From NCBI GenBank assembly GCA_027858275.1, contig JAQIDA010000371.1, forward strand, positions 1-8,570: a DNA stretch of 8,570 nucleotides. Direction: 5' to 3'. A model generated the notes under the pieces. It searched no databases, had not been told where the DNA came from, and was given only the letters and a program-made list of their open reading frames with translations. This document shows positions 1-6,400 of the stretch, piece after piece (position 1 is the stretch's first letter; every line of letters begins with the position of its first letter). Made by a program: the position numbers and the translations under genes. The stretch comes from Candidatus Kapaibacterium sp. GTDB lineage: Bacteria > Bacteroidota > Ignavibacteria > Kapaibacteriales > UBA2268.

Positions 1-72
1 GTCCTTAAATATTATTTTTCTTGAAAAATTCCGATCGTATCAAATTCTAAAACCAAAACAGAAAAAATGGTC

Positions 73-100
73 TTGCGGGAGATAATAAATCAACTATAAT
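73..100 (+). promoter_or_regulatory. Possible sigma-70-type promoter upstream of the dehydrogenase remnant
   Basis: A perfect -10 hexamer TATAAT lies at 95-100. A weak -35 match, TTGCGG (73-78), sits 16 bases upstream. Transcription would start near 107, about 14 bases before the ATG at 121, and no Shine-Dalgarno sequence is visible in that short leader. It could be a leftover promoter, since the frame it would drive is a gene remnant. The call rests on pattern matching only. Confidence 0.3.
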
Positions 101-120
101 AGTACAAGCGAACAACAAAA

Positions 121-414
121 ATGAATATTGCATTATATAATTATTTACTTAGGATTACCGCAAGGCAGAAACAGACATTACATTGCTCAAGTAACGAGAG
201 CATGCAGTGCTCCAATATAGAATTGCTGAGATCTATCGGAGCGGATCATGTCATTAATCTTACTTTCCTCAATGATCTGCTGGAAAACGGGGAAATTAAT
301 CCTATAATTGACAAAAAATACCCCCTGGATCGGATTGCCGAAGCCCACGAGTATGTCGCTAAAAAGCACAAAAAAGGAAATGTTGTTATAGATATGGCTG
401 TTGTATCGACCTAA
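121..414 (+). pseudogene. Remnant of a zinc-type alcohol dehydrogenase / quinone oxidoreductase (MDR family), internally deleted
   Basis: This 97-codon open frame carries two recognisable, normally separated pieces of a medium-chain dehydrogenase/reductase. Residues ~30-46 (IELLRSIGADHVIN) match the second half of the Rossmann NAD(P)-binding fold, where family members have a 'xVELVRSIGADHVIDY' stretch. Residues ~49-91 (LLENGEINPIIDKKYPLDRI, then AEAHEYVAKKHKKGNVVIDM) match the family's C-terminal end. In intact proteins of about 320-340 residues these pieces are separated by very roughly 100 residues; here they are joined near 259-267. The N-terminal catalytic domain and the glycine-rich nucleotide loop are absent, and residues 1-29 resemble nothing in the family. 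No Shine-Dalgarno sequence precedes the ATG. It is most likely a decayed gene that stays open by chance or by an in-frame deletion, and it cannot be an active oxidoreductase. A recruited small protein is possible but unsupported. The family assignment is fairly sure; the start is not. Confidence 0.72.
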
Positions 415-444
415 TGTACCAAATGAAATAACCGGAGCAAAATT

Positions 445-479
445 AAAGCCTCTGAACTCATAGAGCTACGAGGCTTTTT
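445..479 (+). terminator. Rho-independent terminator after the dehydrogenase remnant
   Basis: An 8-bp perfect stem, AAAGCCTC (445-452) with GAGGCTTT (470-477), closes a 17-base loop. The loop can form a small inner CTC-ATA-GAG helix (457-459 with 463-465). The right arm runs into TTTTT (475-479). It lies 31 bases past the stop of the remnant frame, as expected for the terminator of the former dehydrogenase gene. The A-rich left flank means it could also work weakly in the opposite direction. Confidence 0.75.
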
Positions 480-568
480 GTGTAGGAGAGGACTATAATA
501 CGTGCTGAATTCTTAGATAAAAATCGGTGAGAAAGTATTCCGCTGATTATTCCAAGGAAAAGAATAAT

Positions 569-597
569 TTGCACAGAAATAATATTCAAGTTATATT
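569..597 (+). promoter_or_regulatory. Candidate promoter for the methyltransferase-DUF1232 gene pair
   Basis: A -10-like TATATT (592-597, five of six consensus bases) lies 17 bases downstream of TTGCAC (569-574, three of six). This is in the gap between the terminator at 445-479 and the start codon at 681. The start site would be near 604, giving a leader of about 77 bases. The spacing is right but the -35 is poor. Other hexamer-like strings exist in this AT-rich gap, so this is only the best-spaced candidate. Confidence 0.25.
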
Positions 598-680
598 ACT
601 CGGTCTTAATTCGTCAAATAAGTATGACAGAATTTGACAGGGAAACCTAATAACAATAAAAACACAGGAAATAGAACAAT

Positions 681-1421
681 ATGGCAATGATTGAAGAATT
701 CGAACGCTCAGGGAATTGGCTTTTCAAAAGAAGAAGCTTTTTACCGATTGTAATCTTTGTGATGCTGCCATTAGCTGTTTGGTTTGATCCGGGAAGTCTG
801 ATCCGTTTTCCTGAAATGCAGTTGGCCATTTTCGGTCTCATCGTTTCATTTTTGGGATTAGTCGTTAGGTCGTATGCAGTTGGGTTTTCCGCCAAATATA
901 CATCAGGACGCAACAGGTCCGGACAGGTTGCCGGCTCAGTAAATAAAAAAGGTATCTATTCAATTGTGAGACACCCACTGTATTTAGGGAATTTTCTAAT
1001 GTGGCTGGGGTTGATTATATATACCGGAATGATCTGGTTTATACTGTTTGTTGTTTTGATTTTCTGGGTATATTATGAGAGGATAATGTTTGCCGAAGAA
1101 TCATTTTTACGGGGAAAATTTAAAGAAGATTACTCTGAATGGGCTGACAGAACTCCTTGTTTCATTCCAAATTTTGGTCTCTGGGACAAAACTGATTCAG
1201 GTTTTTCTTTTAAAAAAGTTATAAAGAACGAAATATACGGATTCGTAGTAATTGCCGTATCAGTTCTCTATATTAACGCGATGAGAAATTATGTAGCTAC
1301 AGGCAATATTTCTGCTGATATGCACTGGCTGATTTTTGCCGGGGTGTCGTTTGTCCTTCTTATAATAATTCGATATCTGAAGAAAAACACTAATGTCTTT
1401 GATAATCAGAAGAGTAAATAA
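681..1421 (+). CDS. Isoprenylcysteine carboxyl methyltransferase (ICMT/PEMT) family membrane methyltransferase
   Basis: This is a 246-residue integral membrane protein, predicted to transfer a methyl group from S-adenosylmethionine to a membrane-embedded substrate. The family signature is clear. GIYSIVRHPLYLGN (residues 91-104) contains the RHPxYxGN cofactor-binding motif. It is followed by a second conserved block: YYERIMFAEE (131-140), then FL, a Tyr/Trp pair (151, 154) and RTPCFIP (157-163). Likely membrane segments are ~19-36, 46-66, 107-130 (possibly two passes), 185-203 and 216-233. The ATG at 681 is preceded by AGGAA (666-670) at 10 bases, which supports this start. About 75 residues after the FIP motif, with two more helices, make it longer than minimal ~190-200-residue members. 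The substrate cannot be read from sequence; members act on prenylcysteine, phospholipids or, as in Leptospira LmtA, lipid A phosphate. The long form with a TSGRN segment (75-79) recalls the lipid A type, but that is a guess. Its 3' end overlaps the next gene's first ATG by 29 bases, suggesting co-transcription. Confidence 0.87.
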   Translation: MAMIEEFERSGNWLFKRRSFLPIVIFVMLPLAVWFDPGSLIRFPEMQLAIFGLIVSFLGLVVRSYAVGFSAKYTSGRNRSGQVAGSVNKKGIYSIVRHPLYLGNFLMWLGLIIYTGMIWFILFVVLIFWVYYERIMFAEESFLRGKFKEDYSEWADRTPCFIPNFGLWDKTDSGFSFKKVIKNEIYGFVVIAVSVLYINAMRNYVATGNISADMHWLIFAGVSFVLLIIIRYLKKNTNVFDNQKSK

Positions 1422-1707
1422 TTTGAAGAAATCAAACAAAGATAAGAATTTGTCGCTCGTTTTGTTGGGGTTGGCTGTTGCCTATGCTGTTTTCCCGATA
1501 GATGCTGTCCCGGATGTTGTACCTGTTTTGGGGTGGGTTGATGATGCGTTTATTCTGATAAGCGCGAGCTTGAACACACTCGAGAAAACATTCGCCAATG
1601 GCAGTGCCTCACTTGAAAAGATTCTGAAATTCGCAAAATATTTAACAATCGGTCTTGGTATCGTTTTCATCCTGCTTATTGTGCTTTTGGGCATAGTGGT
1701 TTATTAA
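1393..1707 (+). CDS. YkvA-like DUF1232 small membrane protein
   Basis: This small protein of up to 104 residues has unknown biochemical function. The DUF1232 core is unmistakable: residues 34-52 include FPIDAVPDVVPVLGWVDD, matching the family pattern 'PiDLIPDfiPvlGylDDa'. The core sits in a first hydrophobic stretch (~22-45). A strongly hydrophobic helix at ~83-104 ends the protein, so it should be anchored in the inner membrane. The start is ambiguous. ATG at 1393 overlaps the methyltransferase by 29 bases and has only a weak GAAG-like sequence upstream. An in-frame TTG at 1423, just after the upstream stop, would give a 94-residue protein starting LKKSNKDKN with less overlap. The positively charged N-terminus (RR, KK, K, K) is present in part either way. 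It probably forms a two-gene unit with the methyltransferase. Its stop lies 12 bases from the convergent MATE gene. The family call is firm, the role unknown. Confidence 0.85.
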   Translation: MSLIIRRVNNLKKSNKDKNLSLVLLGLAVAYAVFPIDAVPDVVPVLGWVDDAFILISASLNTLEKTFANGSASLEKILKFAKYLTIGLGIVFILLIVLLGIVVY

Positions 1708-1719
1708 TCAAAACTCAAG

Positions 1720-3093
1720 CTACACTTTTTTTAATTTCCATTTACCTTTTCTGAACAAGATCAGGGCAATGAGTGTCATCAATGTTTCGGCGATAACTAT
1801 TGACCAGAAGACTCCGCTCTGTCCCCAACCGGAGTAGATTGCAAGGAAGTATGCCAGAGGTATTTCTAACATCCAAAAGCAGAGGAAATTAATAGCCATC
1901 GGACTCATTGTGTCACCGGCTCCGTTGAACGCATGGACGAGCACCATGCCAAGACCGTAGGCGATGAATCCGAAGCTCATTGTATGAATACTTTCAGCTC
2001 CGTATCGTATGACTTCCGGATCAGATGTCAGCAGGCTTACCCATATATCAGGGAATAGAATAAACAGTATTCCGATCAGCCCCATATAGATTACGTTGAT
2101 TTTAGCTGTCAACCAAACGGATTTTTCGGCTCTGTCCGGCTTATCGGCACCGAGATTTTGCCCAACAAGGGCCGAAGCGGCGTTGCTGATTCCCAACGAA
2201 GGTAATAATACAAATATTAAAATGCGTATCCCCACCGTGTAGCCGGCGACAACATCACTGCCGAACTCGGACAAAATGCGAATCAGACCAATCCAACTTG
2301 ACGTCGCGATAATAAACTGCCCGACCGTACCGACGGATAATTTCAACAGCCGCCGGACTAAACTGAAATCGGGGATTAAATGTTTTAGGGATAATTTTAT
2401 TTTCCCTCGTCCGCCGAACAGAAGATACAACTGATATACTACGGCTGTACCGCGTCCGATTGATGTAGCGATTGCCGCGCCTTTGACACCGAGTTCCGGA
2501 AAAGGGCCCAAACCAAATATCAGACAGGGATCTAAAATGATGTTTAACAGATTGGCGACTATAAGTACTCTCAAGGAAAGGGCTGCGTCGCCTGCGCTTC
2601 TGAGCATGGCATTGTTGATAAAAAGCAGCATAATTACCAGATTTGTGCTGAGCATTATAGCTGTATATCCGGAATAATTCTCTGTTATATAAGCTGAAGC
2701 GCCCATCAGCTCAAGTAATTCTTTGGAATAGAAAAATCCCGGAATCGCGATTAATAATGATAAAAACAAACCTGTGATAATAGCTTGTCCGCCGGCTTTT
2801 GCTGCTGCTTCCGGATTGTTTTCTCCTATGCGTCGGGCTACCATTGCGGTTGCGGCCATACTCAAGCCGACAGCTATGGCGTATACTATAGTAATTAATG
2901 ATTCTGTAATTCCTACTGCAGCTATGGCTTCAGATCCGAGCTTGTCCACAAAATAAATATCCGCGATAGCGAAAATCGACTCCATACCCATTTCGAGGAC
3001 CATCGGGATCGACAAGAGGAAAACCGCACGCCGGATACTACCCGATGTGAAATCGTGATTTTTACCGCTGAGAGCAGCGGATATATGCTTCAT
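1720..3093 (-). CDS. MATE family efflux transporter (NorM/DinF-like)
   Basis: This 457-residue membrane protein is of normal length for the multidrug and toxic compound extrusion family, which exports cationic drugs and metabolites by Na+ or H+ antiport across the inner membrane. The N-terminal family signature is present: FTSGSIRRAVFLLSIPMVLE (residues 15-34), followed by DIYFVDKLGSEAIAAVG (45-61) and ARRIGENNPEAAAKAG (86-101). The related second half has GQNLGADKPDRAEKS (311-325). The pseudo-symmetric motifs LRSAGDA (164-170) and FNGAGDT (389-395), and LGVKGAAIATSIGR (201-214), are typical. Twelve hydrophobic helices are discernible and the C-terminus is Lys-rich (KGKWKLKKV). The ATG at 3091-3093 is the first possible start because an in-frame TAA lies 9 bases upstream. 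No Shine-Dalgarno sequence precedes it, so translation is SD-independent or weak. It is transcribed alone, convergent with the DUF1232 gene and divergent from the giant transporter gene. Substrate and coupling ion cannot be told from sequence. Confidence 0.93.
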   Translation of the reverse strand: MKHISAALSGKNHDFTSGSIRRAVFLLSIPMVLEMGMESIFAIADIYFVDKLGSEAIAAVGITESLITIVYAIAVGLSMAATAMVARRIGENNPEAAAKAGGQAIITGLFLSLLIAIPGFFYSKELLELMGASAYITENYSGYTAIMLSTNLVIMLLFINNAMLRSAGDAALSLRVLIVANLLNIILDPCLIFGLGPFPELGVKGAAIATSIGRGTAVVYQLYLLFGGRGKIKLSLKHLIPDFSLVRRLLKLSVGTVGQFIIATSSWIGLIRILSEFGSDVVAGYTVGIRILIFVLLPSLGISNAASALVGQNLGADKPDRAEKSVWLTAKINVIYMGLIGILFILFPDIWVSLLTSDPEVIRYGAESIHTMSFGFIAYGLGMVLVHAFNGAGDTMSPMAINFLCFWMLEIPLAYFLAIYSGWGQSGVFWSIVIAETLMTLIALILFRKGKWKLKKV

Positions 3094-3175
3094 AATATTT
3101 TACATAGCTGTCAAGCAATACTTAATAACGATCAGGAGAAAAGATACAAAACGGAGTCCCCCCCCTACCGGTCTT

Positions 3176-3199
3176 CCGTCAGTTAAGGATAATTGACGG
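3176..3199 (+). repeat. Stem-loop (inverted repeat) in the divergent intergenic region
   Basis: CCGTCAGTT (3176-3184) and AATTGACGG (3191-3199) form a 9-bp RNA stem around the six-base loop AAGGAT. One pair is G-U when read on the plus strand and becomes an A-C mismatch on the minus strand, so the structure favours plus-strand RNA. No U-tract follows, so it is not a standard terminator. ACGGA at 3151-3155 can pair with TCCGT at 3175-3179 and would compete with the stem. It could be an operator or a leader structure; no function can be assigned. Confidence 0.4.
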
Positions 3200-3365
3200 C
3201 ATCATGTTCGGATAATTGCAGTTGTTGCCGGCGAGCACAAGACATTCCTAATTCTTGACATATTGCGTATTAATTCTTCTGCGTAACCTATAAACATAAC
3301 GACTTTATATAGTTACAGGGCTGATGTTTTTTTTTGTTTAGATCCGGATTTTCAGATATTGATTT

Positions 3366-3394
3366 TTACCAAAAGTATTAGGGACTCTTAGAAT
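3366..3394 (+). promoter_or_regulatory. Candidate promoter for the giant transporter-ATPase gene
   Basis: TTACCA (3366-3371, four of six -35 consensus bases) is followed after 17 bases by TAGAAT (3389-3394, five of six -10 bases). The predicted start near 3401 gives a leader of about 68 bases to the preferred ATG at 3469. No better-spaced pair was seen in the 375-base gap, but the AT-rich setting makes chance matches likely. Confidence 0.3.
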
Positions 3395-3455
3395 AATAAT
3401 TTTTGTTTATTAACAATAGTTTAGTTAAAATGCTGGTTGATTGTTTGAAAATGTT

Positions 3456-3460
3456 GGAAG
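3456..3460 (+). promoter_or_regulatory. Ribosome binding site that selects the ATG at 3469
   Basis: GGAAG lies 8 bases upstream of the ATG at 3469, within a purine-rich GGAAGAAG run. The two upstream in-frame ATGs (3430 and 3451) have only AT-rich, non-SD sequence before them. The protein from 3469 begins MAQKKFGTFAGVF, with the first transmembrane helix starting where bacterial SLC12-type transporters start. This makes 3469 the preferred start. Confidence 0.6.
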
Positions 3461-3468
3461 AAGACAAA

Positions 3469-6400
3469 ATGGCTCAAAAAAAATTCGGCACTTTTGCGGG
3501 TGTGTTTACTCCTTCGATCCTGACAATTCTTGGAGTAATAATGTATTTGAGGCTGGGGTGGGTTGTCGGCAATGCCGGCTTGGTCGGCTCGATAATTATC
3601 ATTTTGATAGCTCATGTTATTTCTATCTCCACGGGTTTGAGTATATCTTCTATTGCTACTGACAAAAAAGTCAGAGCGGGCGGAATTTATTATATACTGT
3701 CGAGGAGTCTGGGTCTTCCAATCGGCGGCGCAATCGGAAGCGCGTTGTTTGTGGGTATGGGATTCAGCGTGTCACTCTATGTAATTGGTTTTTGCGAAAG
3801 CTTCAATCCGATAATAGGTCAAGGTATCGGCGTAGAGGACATGAGGTTAATGGGCAGCATTGTCCTGTTCTGCGTTGCTCTTATAGCGTATATCAGCACA
3901 TCATTCGCATTAAAAATTCAGTTTTTTGTATTTGTCGCAATAGGATTATCCTTAATATCAGTTTTGTTGGGAACAAGTGAGTTCGCTCCGACAAATATAA
4001 CAATGTTTGCTCCTGAAGGGACTGTTTCAATGGAAGTTATTTTTGCGGTATTTTTCCCGGCCGTAACCGGTTTCACCGCCGGAGTGGCAATGTCGGGCGA
4101 TTTGAAAAATCCAAAAAAAGCAATACCGATCGGAACAATGGCAGCAATCGGCTTGGGACTGGTTATATATATTGGTATGGCGATATTTCTCAGTGTATAT
4201 GTCGGGTCTGACACTCTTAAAAATGACACAAGCATATTAACTAAAATCGCGTTTTTCTCACCTTTGGTTATTGCCGGTATTTGGGGCGCTACAATTTCGT
4301 CGGCGTGGGGAAGTATTCTCGGCGCGCCTCGTCTGTTGCAGGCTCTTTCGATTGACAGGATTATTCCAAAGTTTATCGGCAAAGGCTCGGGCAAAGATAA
4401 TGAGCCGAGAGTTGCGCTGATACTTACGTTTATGTTGGCAGAAGTCGGTATATTAATCGGCGATTTGGATGTTATCGCCGGTCTTGTATCGATGTTTTTC
4501 CTGACTGCCTACGGATTTATTAATTTGGCTTGCGCACTGGAAAGCTGGGCAAGTTCTGATTTCAGACCAACTTTCAAAATACCTAAAACAATCAGTGTTA
4601 TCGGATTTGTAGCCACTTTCGCGGTTATGTTTAAGCTTGATATGGTCTCAATGATAGGATCTTTTGTTGTGATGGGCGGTATATTCCTGTTGTTGGCTCG
4701 CAGAGAAATCAAGATTAGTTCCGGCAATGTCTGGGACGGTGTCTGGACTTCTGTTGTATTGAAAGGTTTGAACCGACTGTCACACAGTTCTGCTAAGGAA
4801 AGAAATTGGCGGCCTAATATCTTGCTGTTCAGCGGTGGTACTGAGAAACGACCTTATATGGTTGAGTTTGCCGAATCAATGATCGGGAAATTGGGAACTT
4901 TAACGAATTTCGATTTGATTGAGAATAAATCATCTAAAAAGCTATTCTCCGCGCATGAGCAGATACCGGCCGGCAAATCAAAAACTTCGGGGAGTATATT
5001 CACGAGGCAACATGAATGCGCTGATGTCTATAACGGTATTGAAACAATAACAAAAGTATATGGTTTTTCAGGGATGGAGCCTAATACTGTCTTGATGGGA
5101 TGGGGAGCAAACACTCGATCGCCGGAAAAATTAAATAATTTGATTGATGAGATCAATGACTCAGGCATGAACTTATTAATGTTAAATTATGATTCCAATG
5201 TCGGGTACGGAGATTACTCACAGATTGATATATGGCTCGGTAAAGCAGATAATTACGGCAGCATGGCTATGGCCATGATTAAATTCCTATTGAACTCTGA
5301 AGTTTGGTCGGAAGCAAAGATTAGATTCTTGGCGGTTGAGTCAGACTCAGCTAAGGCTGATATTTTGTTTAAAGACCTGTACAGAATCTTGGACGAGAAC
5401 AGAATTCGTGCTGATGTTAAGGTTGTCAACAACTCTGTGGAACAACAGCAGATCAACGAAATAATCTTACGCGAGTCTGCTGACGCAGACTTGATCTTTC
5501 TCGGTTTACCTTCTTCGGGGTCTGAAAGAAACGAATTATATATAAACAAGATCAATGAATTATGTGATAAATTGGGAACGGTTCTACTCGTTAAAGCCTC
5601 TTCATACTTCGACCCCTTAGCGATTAGTTTCAGCTCGAAGAGCAAATCAAGCAAGTCCGGAATTGCTGAATTACATGTTGACGCAGACAGTATAGAAGCA
5701 GAGTTGGCGGCGTTGGAACTTCCCGGGAATAAAACCGCGGCAATTGCTTTGAATACTTTAAATGACAAATTGGAAACAATCACAAACAATGTTTTCAACG
5801 ACAAGATAATCAATGTTTTCAAAGCACGACGGGGACTTATTGAAGACATCAAGTCGCTTAGTTTAAAATATCTGGCTGAGATAGGAAGATATGCCGACAA
5901 AGGGTCTGCCCTGCAAAAACTCAATGCGGTAAAAAAGGCTAAAAGGGATATTCTTTTTCATATAGACAGGCTTGTTTCCGAATATATTGAAAGCTCTCAG
6001 CCATATCAAAAAGAGATATTGGAGGAAGCGGCGGAGTTTCTTGACAAGGAGTTATCCAATCCCGTGAAAGAGGCGCCGGAATTTATTTCGGTTTATTACA
6101 AACAAGTTAATTTCAAGAAAAACAAGTCTGACAGCAGCTATCTCAAAAGGATGAAATTTCGCAAAAGAATGCGTTATATGTTTTCCTCTAAGGATGTTAA
6201 ACTGAATATTGAATTTAGATCACTGTCCGAATTCTTCACAAACAAAATCAGATATTCAGCATATACTGATTTTTTAAGGCAATTCGGAATTGACAATTAT
6301 CGTGACAATTTCGCCGGTGAAAAGATTATCAATTATATTCACAACAGTCTGTTGGTCTTGGAATCTTCAATCAATAAAAATGAGTTTTCGGCTGATATAA

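Larger units (their letters stand above)
3094..3468. other. 375-base divergent intergenic region (MATE gene / giant transporter gene)
   Basis: I see no credible gene here. The region must hold the control signals for two divergent genes. It contains an 8-C run (3158-3165), a 9-bp stem-loop (3176-3199), a direct repeat GGATAATTG (3187-3195 and 3210-3218), a 9-T run (3327-3335), an isolated perfect -35 hexamer TTGACA (3255-3260) without a properly spaced -10, and an AT-rich stretch just before the downstream gene. The reading frame of the downstream gene is open back to 3400 (in-frame TAA at 3397-3399), so part of this region could be translated if ATG 3430 or 3451 is used. Confidence 0.6.

Noticed and set aside
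494..499. TATAAT between the terminator and the methyltransferase gene
   Set aside because: The upstream sequence is the terminator arm and offers no -35 at 16-18 bases, and there is no TG extension.
634..662. TTGACA with TAAAAA at 17-base spacing upstream of the methyltransferase
   Set aside because: Transcription would begin near 669, inside the Shine-Dalgarno sequence at 666-670, so the message would lack a usable ribosome binding site.
3109..3114. TTGACA on the minus strand just before the MATE start codon
   Set aside because: A -10 at proper spacing would fall on the MATE start codon itself, so it cannot drive the full gene.
3255..3260. Perfect -35 hexamer TTGACA upstream of the giant gene
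   Set aside because: No -10-like hexamer lies 15-19 bases downstream; the nearest TATAAA (3289-3294) is 28 bases away.
3441..3662. Plus-strand 73-codon frame overlapping the start of the giant gene
   Set aside because: It is out of frame with the clearly homologous transporter sequence, and its Cys/Arg/Asn-rich translation matches nothing.
3918..4394. Reverse-strand open frame of 158 codons
   Set aside because: It is antisense to transporter helices 5-8. Its Pro/Ile/Ala-rich composition is the expected complement of a membrane protein.
5253..5924. Reverse-strand open frame of 223 codons inside the giant gene
   Set aside because: It is fully antisense to a continuous plus-strand coding region with clear SLC12 C-terminal domain motifs. 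Its Ser/Leu/Ile-rich translation is typical of a shadow frame and resembles no family.
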